From the NCBI GenBank assembly GCA_033239005.1, contig BSQZ01000022.1, forward strand, positions 1,627,501 through 1,691,500: DNA of 64,000 nucleotides, read 5' to 3'. The position numbers and the translations under genes are program-made. Below are positions 49,801 through 57,496 of this stretch, in pieces. Source of the stretch: Lamellibrachia satsuma. Taxonomy: Eukaryota > Annelida > Polychaeta > Sabellida > Siboglinidae. How positions within the stretch are numbered: position 1 is the first letter of the stretch; each line of letters opens with the position of its first letter. The notes below the pieces were generated by a model that was not told where the DNA came from, did no database searches, and worked only from the letters and a program-made list of their open reading frames with translations.

Positions 49801-50936
49801 ATTACTTTTAGCCTAGCATATTTCTGTTGAAGTCTAATTTGCACAGAGAAGTTACACCGAACTAACTCATAATTCCTGTTTTGCACACAAGCAAATTTAT
49901 TGGTTAATTCGGAATCATTCATGTTGTTATTTTAGTTTAACCTTCCTACCTCCAAACATTGTTGAAAACTTGCCAAATGTAGGCTGTTATTGTGTAATAC
50001 CTGGCTGTTATTAAATATACCAAAACTTACCTTTAATTCAAAACCCTACTGGACAAGTTAACTGTGCTGGACACATCACTTCTAGTCTAGCCCTGTAGTC
50101 TTCCCGTTTATTCTTGCAGAAAGCACGCGGGGATATGAAGAAAGCTGGCAAGCCAGACCCCTACGCCTATGTGCCACTCGAATTTAAGTCTCTCAACAGA
50201 AGGTGGGTCAGCAGTTAATATGTAATCAGACTGTCGTTGGTGGAAAAAACAAAACTACATTTTTGCTTTAGGAAGCTATGAAAAATGGCATTATCGATAA
50301 AATCTTAGTGCATATGTTCACTTAATTGCCACAGTTACTACTTTTTATTTTTATTTAATTTCTGGCTGTTCTCCTTTAGAGCACACATTCGCACAGTTCT
50401 TCCCCCTGAAGCATAAGGTGCCATCCTTTTTGTGTAGCCGTATGTTTATTTCCCAAAAATGGGCAATCTAAACATTTTACACACAGCTAGCTACTGATTT
50501 ATTTGTTTACATTTGTGAAAAAGACTGAAATATCCTTGTATTTTCCTTTTAAGACAGTTTCTCTCTGCCAAGAACGAACCCAGGACGACCCAAAAGTTTT
50601 TTACCTGTGTTGACAGACATGTATGCTAAATATGTGCTTTTTTTCTGATCAGGGATGTAAAATTAATTTGCTATCGTTTTTGTTTTGTACCCATGTGATA
50701 CACATTAATATAATAATTGTTCCCACTTTCGTGTCGTCACTATTTTGGTACTGGTTTAACTATTTGTATGTAAAAAAAGTGCCCTTACTTTGACTTCCCC
50801 TTAATGATGGCATCTGCAGTGAAATGTTTTTTGTTGTAGGAAGAGTGCAAAGGCTGCTGGGAAGTTCCGCAACTTGGTGCGCGGGGCACAGAAGGGTTCC
50901 GTCGCTGGACATAAACTACGGAAGAAGAAAAAGTAG
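16077..50936 (+). CDS. RRP12: RRP12-like protein (ribosomal RNA processing 12), 33 coding exons
   Basis: HEAT-repeat ribosome-biogenesis factor of the 90S/pre-40S particles in nucleolus and nucleus. Exons: 16077-16212, 18730-18944, 19977-20060, 20472-20548, 22763-22868, 23796-23912, 24387-24525, 24808-24935, 25431-25529, 26176-26267, 27101-27212, 27741-27908, 29024-29059, 29502-29644, 30235-30356, 31137-31252, 31932-32043, 32228-32447, 33362-33455, 33813-33971, 34130-34210, 34832-34943, 35373-35480, 36280-36437, 36861-36952, 39609-39776, 40396-40568, 41035-41160, 41853-41932, 48620-48698, 49446-49534, 50120-50202, 50840-50936. They total 3921 nt (1306 residues plus stop), and splice phases agree at every junction. 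Family hallmarks: KRWKKGHSS at residues 15-23, ETEYFAAL, the NUC173-type region from about residue 368 (ALYDY, then VMEKAH), [22 protein letters not shown], an acidic/basic tail from about 1015, [16 protein letters not shown] (1219-1226) and DPYAYVPL, ending in Lys-rich sequence. All introns are GT-AG except intron 1 (GC-AG). The first ATG is chosen because it opens the conserved N-terminus. No lesion is seen. Confidence 0.96.
16213..16218 (+). other. RRP12: Non-canonical GC 5' splice site of RRP12 intron 1
   Basis: Exon 1 must end after GACACTG (phase 1) to join GATCCAGTGGG of exon 2 in frame, giving [12 protein letters not shown], which matches the family. The intron then begins GCAAGT, the usual form of GC donors. 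The only nearby GT (inside GGCAAGTACC) would leave phase 2 and put a stop codon in exon 2. Confidence 0.8.
16900..18243 (+). mobile_element. 5'-truncated CR1/L2-group LINE in RRP12 intron 1, broken reverse transcriptase
   Basis: RT blocks: [41 protein letters not shown], then a frame break near 17330. The catalytic FADD box now reads FADN. The C-terminal part resumes at 17615 ([41 protein letters not shown]) and another frame break near 18145 leads to the family end [12 protein letters not shown] and RLTGY-stop at about 18241. It is inactive and lies in sense with the host gene. An upstream stop is at about 16976. Confidence 0.85.
18936..19223 (+). repeat. 72-bp tandem repeat, 4 copies, spanning the exon 2/intron 2 boundary
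   Basis: Four apparently identical 72-bp units start at 18936, 19008, 19080 and 19152. Each begins CATAAAGAG|GTAACACATGG, where the first nine bases are the last nine of RRP12 exon 2. The authentic 5' splice site is thereby copied three more times downstream, each 72 nt apart. Reading on from exon 2 meets a TAG at 18987, so use of a distal donor would add a stop. Confidence 0.95.
20880..21706 (-). mobile_element. Broken non-LTR reverse transcriptase fragment in RRP12 intron 4
   Basis: On the minus strand: [19 protein letters not shown] with [11 protein letters not shown], then [15 protein letters not shown] in another frame, then [27 protein letters not shown] and [12 protein letters not shown]. 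The order and the YADD box identify a LINE RT. Frame changes between blocks show decay. The clade is not resolved. It is antisense to RRP12. Confidence 0.8.
21800..22480 (-). mobile_element. L2/jockey-group LINE fragment, minus strand
   Basis: On the minus strand: [19 protein letters not shown] (about 22470-22380), then [29 protein letters not shown] and [10 protein letters not shown] (22203-21997). These are C-terminal RT blocks of L2-like LINEs. The two parts are separated by frame breaks, and the element is 5'-truncated where a SINE begins at 22484. Confidence 0.75.
22484..22720 (+). mobile_element. tRNA-derived SINE
   Basis: A pol III-like head has A box TGGCTGTGTGG (22492-22502) and B box GGTTTGAAACC (22535-22545, one change from consensus). 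A body follows that contains GGCAATTTCGTTCACCC (22564-22580), shared exactly with the SINE at 48.96-49.25 kb. It lies in RRP12 intron 4, abutting a LINE fragment. The 3' end is uncertain. Confidence 0.75.
23053..23120 (-). mobile_element. Solo CR1 3' end
   Basis: The sequence TTAACAAGA ... GGTGGCAAGTGGACAAGGAA ... TCATTCGTTTATC matches, on the minus strand, the last 70-80 bp of the two CR1 copies at 43-47 kb and 53.5-57.5 kb. Only the extreme 3' end is present, and a 39-bp minisatellite follows directly. Confidence 0.75.
23129..23674 (+). repeat. 39-bp minisatellite in RRP12 intron 5, about 14 copies
   Basis: Units begin GTTGGCCCTAGACACTTATA and have an exact 39-bp period (starts 23129, 23168 and onward to 23636). 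Variants (CAGTTATAT, CATAGTT, TTTGTATAG) recur in blocks, so multi-unit segments have been duplicated. Confidence 0.95.
25555..25618 (+). repeat. 16-bp tandem repeat, 4 copies, RRP12 intron 9
   Basis: Four perfect copies of TTCTTGGAAGTAATAC begin about 25 bp after the exon 9 donor. Confidence 0.9.
28680..28905 (+). repeat. Diverged tandem repeat of about 85-105 bp, RRP12 intron 12
   Basis: Three related blocks each start GGTAAAATGTGRYG or GGTGAAATGTGGTG and contain TTTTTGAGAAATT plus a following GGTGC(T/A). They are old and diverged. The minus-strand open frame over it is fortuitous. Confidence 0.55.
29757..29882 (+). repeat. SINE-tail-like segment plus (AGT)n microsatellite
   Basis: TATTTATATAGCGCCCGATC ... 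TCAGGCGCTTTATATACAT resembles the tail type seen at 37.01 kb. It is followed by about 18 AGT triplets with one variant. It lies in RRP12 intron 14. Confidence 0.5.
31481..31672 (+). repeat. 24-bp minisatellite, 8 copies, RRP12 intron 16
   Basis: Units GTGTAGTGCCAGCAGTCACA plus 4 bp (AACT or AGCT) at a strict 24-bp period. The period is a multiple of three and lacks stops, so open frames appear on both strands; they are not genes. Confidence 0.95.
32917..33359 (+). repeat. 63-bp minisatellite abutting RRP12 exon 19, 7 copies
   Basis: Units carry TCTCTGTCCAGTTGAAGCAC and GTGTGTTGTCTTGTCTTGTT at an exact 63-bp spacing (32933, 32996, 33059, 33122, 33185, 33248, 33311). The last unit ends GTGTTGTCTTGTAG, directly before exon 19 (33362), so the array's final copy supplies the pyrimidine-rich tract of the true acceptor. 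Every unit also contains CTCTGTCCAG, an acceptor-like site. Open frames of 160-177 codons on both strands result from the 63-bp period. Confidence 0.95.
35530..35965 (+). repeat. Imperfect tandem repeat with a SINE-like insert, RRP12 intron 23
   Basis: Repeated blocks of GTACTTGAAAGTATGTGTTA and CTCATACTTGTAAGTACTCA, of about 44 bp, become irregular to the right. A non-repeat piece at about 35575-35660 (CATTACGCCTTAGGAAGCC) looks like part of an inserted element. Confidence 0.7.
36179..36229. repeat. (TA)n microsatellite, RRP12 intron 23
   Basis: Pure TA dinucleotides about 50 bp upstream of the exon 24 acceptor. Confidence 0.9.
37013..37155 (-). mobile_element. SINE 3'-part fragment
   Basis: Segments such as TCAAAGTGCTTTACTCTTCA, GGCAGACCTG and ATTCAGCCATACTCCAATTA match the corresponding part of the SINE at 48.96-49.25 kb (same orientation). 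The tRNA-like head is missing. It lies in RRP12 intron 25. Confidence 0.65.
37292..37766 (+). repeat. 18-bp minisatellite with higher-order structure, RRP12 intron 25
   Basis: About 26 units of GTAGTGTCCACCTTCTAC and point variants in strict 18-bp register. Variant order shows a 4-unit (72-bp) pattern nested in a 12-unit (216-bp) repeat. The 18-bp period leaves long open frames on both strands (for example HYVEGG repeats on the minus strand), which are not genes. Confidence 0.95.
37796..37840. repeat. (TA)n tract
   Basis: TA-rich run immediately after the 18-bp array. Confidence 0.8.
38275..39440. repeat. Two diverged copies of an unidentified element, RRP12 intron 25
   Basis: Blocks recur in the same order: GTTGGGAATC(A/G)GTTTG (38279 and 38843), GCATCTTCRACTGTGCC-type sequence (about 38567 and 39250) and TGTTTGTTGCACA (about 38649 and 39318). 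The copies are about 570-690 bp apart. They are either a tandem duplication or two insertions of one interspersed repeat. No protein could be recognised. Confidence 0.55.
41500..41662 (+). repeat. 81-bp direct duplication, RRP12 intron 28
   Basis: A segment starting CAATAGTTGGTTTAAACTAA occurs twice back to back with almost no differences, ending AAAGTGGACA both times. This indicates a recent duplication. Confidence 0.85.
42484..42795 (+). repeat. Diverged pair of direct repeats, RRP12 intron 29
   Basis: AGAATAAGTATTA ... TTGTAGACATATATTA occurs at about 42484 and again at about 42695 with similar downstream sequence (GTTAA, then GAGGTAGTATTTT or GGGAGTATTTT). The nature is unknown. It may belong to sequence 5' of the CR1 element. 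Confidence 0.45.
43141..44493 (+). CDS. CR1 ORF1 protein with Cys-rich N-terminus, repeat linker and SGNH/GDSL esterase domain
   Basis: 450 residues. The N-terminus has a Cys pattern ([23 protein letters not shown]) resembling a PHD-like zinc finger, followed by a short heptad-like helix ([13 protein letters not shown]). Residues about 110-245 are a Lys/Glu/Gly/Thr repeat (GVGETGGK with KTTGVKER). The C-terminal third is an SGNH hydrolase: VFVGDSI (catalytic Ser in GDS), LVHVGTNN (Gly and Asn blocks) and DGLHLSGKG (Asp-x-x-His). An esterase in ORF1 is known for CR1 LINEs; its role in retrotransposition is not settled. The frame is intact. Either of two adjacent ATGs could start it. Confidence 0.8.
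   Translation: MMAPCKRQLKATRHLICGSCSNWVDFVKSGCEKSWAEVQADSFSFECRGCARMKELEVELEELRLLVVAMVGREQGSCASSSGGGTVDDKVGKDTRDARESSPQTGRKLRGGKVTCHRETGRKETGRKGMGGKTTRGKERGVGETGGKEMGVGETGGKTTGVKERGVAETGGKEKGVGETGGKTTGVGETGGKTTGVKEREVGETGGKEKGVGETEGKTTRVKERGVGETRAKEWEVGETGGKGSGQNVMEGIERKSYSAAEIEGVRKRARVFVGDSIIRKTDRVLNKGDDVVVCLPGAKIEAITERIKNIVGWGKGGSVLVHVGTNNVEREGTTAIVRKYRQLVRTLKQTRVEQVILSGILPVMGRRGHKYRNCRGMAINMLVQRLCREEEVGFVDLWGSFVGRADMYMKDGLHLSGKGAAVFADKLSAAVDSDLGTMTNIFGSKHSLN
43490..43885 (+). repeat. Purine-only-like repeat tract inside CR1 ORF1
   Basis: Almost 400 bp of A/G on the + strand built from GGAGTGGGGGAGACGGGAGG and GAAGACAACC units, in frame with ORF1. The minus-strand open frame across it (Leu/Pro/Ser-rich) is a shadow. 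Confidence 0.8.
44494..47370 (+). pseudogene. CR1 ORF2: endonuclease plus reverse transcriptase, two inactivating lesions
   Basis: It begins immediately after the ORF1 stop, with no ATG until later in the frame. APE-type endonuclease: [32 protein letters not shown] and [89 protein letters not shown], then [25 protein letters not shown] and [11 protein letters not shown]. Lesion 1 is one extra A in the run at 45629-45635, giving TGA at 45636. Lesion 2 is TAA at 46609 where the sister copy has a Lys codon. All catalytic blocks are otherwise preserved. Confidence 0.9.
47658..48014 (+). CDS. Acidic hypothetical open frame nested in RRP12 intron 29
   Basis: 118 residues, or 106 if it starts at the ATG in ACGATGG at about 47697. 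It is rich in Asp, Ser and Glu ([26 protein letters not shown]), with no recognised domain and a basic end. Two AATAAA-like sites follow (48088 and 48123). It sits directly after the CR1 3' end. Acidic N-termini of this kind occur in some DNA transposases (for example piggyBac-like), but nothing else of such an element is visible. Function unknown, and it may not be a gene. Confidence 0.25.
   Translation: MIIAQYNFTEIFTMAAMVDGITSTGDLPPYVLDRLFDSVSDESLSDVDDRNNDDVGKLSDRAEGETDTDSGSIFDRYSDVSDDESDSINPEDELCTVLSMMDDASLPKLDFLRRKKCL
48960..49245 (-). mobile_element. tRNA-derived SINE, minus strand, RRP12 intron 30
   Basis: On the minus strand the head has A box TAGCGTCGCGG (49237-49227) and a perfect B box GGTTCGAAACC (49193-49183). 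The body has GGCAATTTCGTTCACCC (49159-49143) and a central AAATGAGTACCCAGCT segment like conserved SINE cores, with the tail toward 48960. It is the most complete member of the family seen here. Confidence 0.8.
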
Positions 50937-51084
50937 TAACTGTGAAAGTGGACTATACAAACTGAATGATATGCTAATGAGATATGCTAATGAGATATGA
51001 TTCCATTCATGCATGTTGCGGGGAATCATCTGCAGTTACCAATGTGGTCATATATAATTCAGTTCTGTTTATTATATTGACAAT

Positions 51085-51090
51085 AATAAA
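51085..51090 (+). terminator. RRP12: Poly(A) signal of RRP12
   Basis: AATAAA lies 148 bp after the RRP12 stop codon and is followed by GTGTGTTAC, a GT-rich downstream element. It is the first canonical signal after the stop. Confidence 0.7.
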
Positions 51091-51099
51091 GTGTGTTAC

Positions 51100-52130
51100 T
51101 AAAAAAGTCAGTGGACTTATATATAAAAAGAAATATATTGAGGAAAACATATATTTCTGATATATAAAACGTAAAAAAGATATCTGTTGTATTTTGTCAT
51201 ATAAATGATGTCTGTTATACTTGTGTCGCTGTGTATTTTATGGCGTGATGTTCAATTGTTTATGAGATAAATTACTGTGTATCGTATCGTCTATACCATG
51301 TGCTATCATTCTCCTTATGACATTTAATGTATCTTTTTTCTTATTGAATGACGGTATGCAATGATCCTTGTAGGCAGTTTGACGCATAATCAGTTGATAT
51401 ACTGGAATGTCTTTCAGATTGGTGACAAAGTGACATTGTTTAAACATACACATGTGTATGCTGTGTTGAGTTATGCTTTGATATCATTGAAGTATTAAAA
51501 CTGGTCATTTGGTGTCTCCTAATTGTTGTGTGACATTTTATTCTTAAGGGCTGTTTTCTCCCATGTTTGTTCATCAAGACCCTTCTAATTCTTTCTAAAA
51601 CTGTTTGGTTTCTCTTTTCTCATAATACAGAATTTGTCTCAAGTTCGTGAAAATGTTGGTACAGAACAAAGTAATAATTTTCTAGCCACAGGTATTGTTC
51701 CTGATGGAGGCTGAAACCCAAAACGTTGAGTAAGTAAATCTCACTTGTGGTTAGAAATCATTACTTCAGAAGTTGTCTCATTTCACAATTTTAATTGTGA
51801 TTTAATAGTTATTATGTATTACATCTACTGATATTGTTCTTTCCTTAATACATTTGATATGGCAGATGTTGATGCTACATGTAAAGAAACCACAACAGCA
51901 ATAAATATGTGCAGTTGATAAACGTGTTCTAAAACAAACATTGATTTCTTACTAGGACGGTGATTAATGGGCATGTAAATCCCACAGATAAGGGTCACTG
52001 ATTTTATCCTCAGTCGAGATTCATATAAAAGTTTAATGTATAAACGCTTAGCGGGTTTTGTGAGCGGTGGTGTAACATGACAAACCAGGGCATGGAAAGT
52101 TTCCCTGCTAGATTAAACCTACTTGTGTAC
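51100..52130. other. Intergenic sequence after RRP12
   Basis: AT-rich with no recognised gene. At about 51692-51735 is CCTGATGGAGGCTGAAAC followed by AAAACGTTG, a degenerate match to the CTGATGA...GAAACGTT motif that recurs in animal Penelope-like elements. Confidence 0.35.
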
Positions 52131-52149
52131 GCAGGATGGAGCAACAAAT

Positions 52150-52445
52150 GCATTTGTAGTGCGTTTATTATACGCTAGACGCCGCCACTGAATGGCGTCT
52201 GCTGACAATCTAGTTGCGCGGGTTGATTCCTAGAAGTCGTTCGAGGACATGTCGACAGCTGATCGCGACAGTTATTTGTATTGCTGCCGTTGACACTGTG
52301 CGAAGCGGTATTGAATCTGTCGCTGAGCCGCGCTGCGACATATTTGCGTGGGCCGATTCGCCATGGACTTCACCGACTCGGATGCGTTGGACCACGGCAA
52401 GGGTGAGTAGGCCCGCTACAACCGCAGCGCGACGGCGACGCTCGT
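52150..52445 (+). promoter_or_regulatory. CpG-rich segment with candidate first coding exon
   Basis: This segment has several dozen CpG dinucleotides, in contrast with its AT-rich, CpG-poor surroundings. It contains CGCCATGGACTTC (start codon 52363), which opens MDFTDSDALDHGK and runs to a consensus donor (G|GTGAGT, exon end 52402, phase 1). This looks like a promoter and first exon of a gene to the right. No following exon could be identified before the window ends. The product is not recognised. Confidence 0.4.
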
Positions 52446-53550
52446 TGAGGTTGGGTGCAATACCTAACCTAGCATCATTGACATTGTCACATCATGCAAA
52501 TAACTCATCAGCGAGCTTTGTCACCGCATTGCCATCTATATAATTGTCTCTAACGTGTTTAGGGGGTGGGATGGAACCAGATCATGCAAATGTTTTTTGG
52601 AGCGCGCCCAACTGTGATTCGTGAAGACAGTGAAGCGACCGAAGCACATCAGTTGGGCGCTAACGTTTTGTTATTAAAGTACCGATGATTAATGTAAGTT
52701 AATGTTGATTTTTTTCTCTAAATAAAATGGGATTAGATGTAATGAAAGTTCGATTACGATAGTTTATTTTTATGTCAGAAAATTTACGATGTCTACCAGA
52801 AATTATGTGACTTTTTGCTTATGGCAGTTATACAGCAAGCGTTCGCGTCGACGGCAATGGCATAATAACATTGTGCGATGTTACCATCGACTTCTATGCT
52901 ATAAAACAGTTTGTGGGTGTATTGTCTGTCTGTCTGTTCCCTCGTGTCTCTGTTAGTTTCACATACAGGCACTTCTGCCAAATGGTCAACCTTACCATCA
53001 CTTTTTAAAGTTGGGTTTATCTATATAAACAGGGTACCACTTTGAAGATAAACATTTGTACTAAAGTAAAGGGAAATATGATGGATGCATCAATATCATT
53101 GCACGAATTTCAAAATATTTGATGTCAGAGACGGTGCCGGTGGTACAGAATATGAAACTTTTCAGAAACAAATCTACTTTCTGAAAAACGTAGTTTTTTT
53201 ATTATATTTTTCTTTTTTGTTGTATGTTGTTTTTAATGTAGTAATGAGACAGAGTGACATAGGAGTTTAACTTTAACTGTATTAACTCTAACTTTAACTC
53301 TAATTGGAACTCTTGGTTCCAATTAGGGTCACATCAGGCATGTTCGTCTATAACACAAAATTATATTTTTTATTGTATCTAGTAATTGCTTAATGCTTCA
53401 AAAAAAAAAAATACATAATGTTTATTATCTCAAATAATAACATAAATTCATATACATACAATCATTCAGCTGATCAACTATTAAGCACATTTAAGACAAT
53501 GGAAGAAAAGCAGATTGCTTATGGTTCCTTTTTCAATACCAAATAAATAT
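52445..53550. other. Non-coding stretch with paired octamers and an inverted repeat
   Basis: ATCATGCAAAT occurs twice (52491-52501 and 52581-52591). AGCGCGCCCAACTG (52601) and CAGTTGGGCGCT (52650) form an imperfect hairpin. Nothing else is recognised. Confidence 0.4.
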
Positions 53551-53653
53551 ATTTAACAAGATTTTAACAAGATTGCCATCTCGAACAACAAGTTCCAGAT
53601 GGCAAGTGGACAAGGAAGCCATTGGCTTATCGAGAGTCCAACGATTTTCTCAT

Positions 53654-56521
53654 CTATGTGTAGCCCGCCCTTATCAGATATCTGTCAATTCTATTTTTAA
53701 ACATATTCACACTACTAGCATTAACACAATCATTTGGCAGTTTGTTCCATTCATTTATCACCCTCTGTGAGAATGAGTACTTTCTCATGTCCAACCTACA
53801 CTGCTCCTTAACTAATGCTGCTTTGTGTCCTCTGGTTCTACTGCCTTCTTTAAGTTTGAAGAACATATTCCTATCAACATCCTCATAACCATTCACTATT
53901 TTAAACACTTCTATTTGGTCTCCTCTTAGTCTCCTGGTCTCTAGTGTTGTCAAACCACATTGTAATAAGCGACTTTCATAACTAAGGTCTCTTAATTCTG
54001 GAATCATCTTAGTTTTGCTCTTCGTTGTATTCTTTCTAGCTTATCTATGTCTTTTTTACGATGTGGCCTCCATGCTTGAATACAATATTCCAAATGTGGT
54101 CTAACTATTGCTTTGTACAGGGGTACAATTATATGTTTCTCCTTATGCGTGATAGTTCTCCTAATTAGCCCTAGAATTTGATTTCCTTTCGAAGCAGCAA
54201 TCCCACAATGCTCTGAAACTTTCATGTCAGCATTAAATGTTACTCCTAAATCCTTTTCTTGTGTGGTTCTACCTAGTACAGCATCCCCCATTTTATATTC
54301 CTCGTCCATATTTCCATGTCCTATGTGTATACATTTACACTTCCCAAAATTGAATAACATTTGCCATTTTTCTGACCATTTAACTAATTTTTCGAGATCA
54401 TCCTGTAAACTTTGTTTATCTGTATCATTAGTAACCTTTCTGAATACTTTTGTGTCATCTGCAAATTTGAGTACTTTGCTAGATATGTCATCCTCCAAAT
54501 CATTTATATATATTAAAAACAGTATAGGGCCTAACACTGATCCCTGTGGTACCCCACTCAAAACAGATTTCCAGTTTGAAATCTTACCATCTACTATTAC
54601 TCTCTGTCTTCTGTGTGTAAGCCACTTTTCTATCCAGTTGATTACATCATTGCCTATGCCATGGGCTTTTAGTTTAAGTAACAATCTTTGATGTGGCACT
54701 TTATCGAAAGCTTTCTGAAAATCTAAGTAGACAACATCCACTGGTGACCCGTGATCTACCCACTTTGTAATTTCTTCTAAAAAACATAAGAGATTGGTTA
54801 GACATGACCTTGCTTTTAGGAATCCATGTTGAGATGTATTTATTAATTTATGTTTTATGAGGAATTCCACCATGTGGTCTCTAATTAATGTTTCGAGTAA
54901 TTTACATACAACTGATGTTAAACTCACTGGTCTGTAATTTTCTGGCTTCTTCCTCGATCCCTTCTTAAACAGCGGCGTAATGTTTGCTTCTTTCCATTCT
55001 GAAGGAACTATTCCTTCTTCTAGTGACAAGTTAAATAAGTTTGCAAGTGGTGTACTAATTTGATCAACAATTTCCTTTAGCAGTTTTGGTGGTATCCCAT
55101 CAACTCCAGGTGATTTATTATCTTTCATCTTCTTAATTTTCTTTGCTATCATTTCAGGAGTTACAAATAACTGCCCTAAATGTTCTGATGTATTGCCCTC
55201 AAATTTAGTCAATGGAACTGGAAGTGAGCTGATATTTCTGTGGTAAAAACTGAGCTGAAATACTCATTCAGGACCTCTGCCATTTGGAACCCATCTGAAA
55301 TTATGTTTTCACTGTTGTTTTTCAGTGGTCCGACCTTATCTCGAACTTTCTCTTTACTCCTTACATAAGCATAGAAACTCTTGCTGTCATTTTTTATATT
55401 ACCTGCCAATTTTTTTTCAAAGGTTCGTTTAGATTTTCTAATTTCAGTTGTAGCTAGGTTTAGTGCCTCTTTGTAGTTTGTGTAGTCTTCTACATTTCCA
55501 GTGTGTTTATAGACCTTCCACAGCATCTGTTTGTGAGCAATTTTTCTAATAGCTTCTTTTGACAAGTGTTTTTTCCTGGATCTTTTCCCTTGTTTTCTTA
55601 ATGGAATAAATTTCTCAATAATGCCCTCAATCTCATATTTTAAACAAGTCCAGCATTCTGTTGCTGTCTTGTTCTTCAGCAAGTTATTCCAATCTATATT
55701 TGCTAGATATGTTCTCATCACCTTATATTTGCCTTTGTTGAAGTTCCTCCTCCATTTTGTTTTTTATATGTATTCCCTGTTTTTACTTTTATATTAAAAT
55801 GGATTTGGTTATGGTCACTTGAACCCAAAGGTTCGTGTACTTTAACATTGTCAACTAATTCATTTTGAGAAGACAAAATTAAATCTAACACATTCCCACC
55901 TCTGGTTGGTTCCAAGACATGTTGAGTAAGGAAACAATCCTGTGTTAGAAGTAGAAACTGATGGTCGTCACCTCCAGCACTCTCTAATGATTCCCATTGT
56001 ATATGGCCATGGTTAAAATCACCCATTATAACACATTCTCCCTTGCTCACCTCCCTTATCGCCTTTTGTAATTTTACATCTTCCTCTTGTCCTATGTTAG
56101 GACTATGATAAACTACTCCTATTGTTAATGTTGAGTTCCTGGTAACTATGTTACACCAAATTGTTTCCACACTATCTGCTTCACTTTTCAGTGTAATTTC
56201 ATATTCTTGGATAGATTCTTTAATATACAAAATTACTCCACCTCCCCTTCTTTCTCGTCTATCCTTCCTAAACATAACATAGCCTGTCAGTGCTAACTCA
56301 GCATCTACTATATCTTCATTTGCCCATGATTCTGTGATGCCTATTACATGAGGATCAATATCTGCTACCATAATGTCTAACTCACTTTTTTTATTTACTA
56401 TGCTCCTGGCATTTAAGCATACACATTTAAGTTCATTGCCTGAAATTATTGGTGAACATTTCTTTGGATGTGTATTTGTGGTAGTACTCCTTTGAGTTTT
56501 CTCTGTCAGTTCCCCCTGCGC
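53654..56521 (-). pseudogene. CR1 ORF2: endonuclease plus reverse transcriptase, several frameshifts
   Basis: Minus strand. Endonuclease part about 56470-55718 ([27 protein letters not shown]), linker 55721-55209, RT 55212-54004 ([58 protein letters not shown]) and C-terminus 54007-53654. Three frame changes separate these blocks (near 55720, 55210 and 54005), so no full-length product is possible. Confidence 0.9.
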
Positions 56522-56523
56522 AT

Positions 56524-57496
56524 CTAGTTTAAATAATCTATGGTACCTGTGCCCTCGTCGACAACTCTGACAAACTCACACGCAAGAACTGCAGCACCCT
56601 TCCCTGTCAGATGAAGTCCATCTCTCATGAAAAAGTCACCTCTTCCCACAAAGTTTAACCACATGTCTACGAAGCCTACTCCCTCCTCCACACATACCCT
56701 CTGTACTTGTGTGTTGATCGCCATCTTTCTACAGTTCCTATATTCCTCACCCCTGCCTCCCGTTATTGGTAATATCCCCGACAATACGATCTGCCGAACT
56801 CGTGCCTCTTTAAGTGTCTTTATCAACCTCCTCTACTTACCAATGATGGCTGACGTTCTCTCCTTCTCGGCATTGTTCGTTCCCACATGCACGAGAACAG
56901 CACCTCCCGTGCCACCACCCATGACCTGTCCTGCCTTCTCTGCTATATCCTCTACTTTTGCCCCTGGTAGGCAAACTGTTATGTCATCTCCTCTGTTTAC
57001 AATTTTATCCACTTTCCTAATGATGGAATCCCCCATAATACCCGGGCTTTCCTCGCTTTCCCCTGTGATACTACATCAGCAAAGCTCCTTTCCTGTTGCA
57101 CACTACTAGTATGCCCCCTTTCTCTCCTATCATCAACCCTTACCGTCTTACCACCTGGCAATCCCACTCCACTCACCTGCTTACCTCTCTTTTGTTGCAT
57201 TCTTTGCCTTCTGTCATCTTTCTTCTTCTTACCAGCTTTCTCCCTCACATTGCCACTGCTCTCCTTGTTCTCCTCGGTCTCACCACCTCTGCTCTCCTCT
57301 GTCTCACCACCTCTGCTCTCATCATTCTCACCACCTCTGCTCACTTCTGTCTCACCCTGCCCTGTCATCATCAAAATCATACGCCTTAGCTCAATCACCT
57401 GCTCCTGCAGATATTTCACTGTAGTACATCCCATACACACGAAATGGAAATCATCCACCTGCACCTCCGCCCACGAATTTACACACCCGGACTTTG
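56524..57496 (-). pseudogene. CR1 ORF1 (5'-truncated), esterase domain, two lesions
   Basis: On the minus strand: FAKSGCVNSWAEV and FVCMGC remain of the Cys-rich N-terminus, followed by a short ESRGGETE repeat linker and the SGNH domain: [16 protein letters not shown] and DGLHLTGKG. One base is lost just before the GDS block (about 57030) and a TAG near 56831 interrupts the frame. The first Cys pair is missing because of truncation. Confidence 0.8.
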
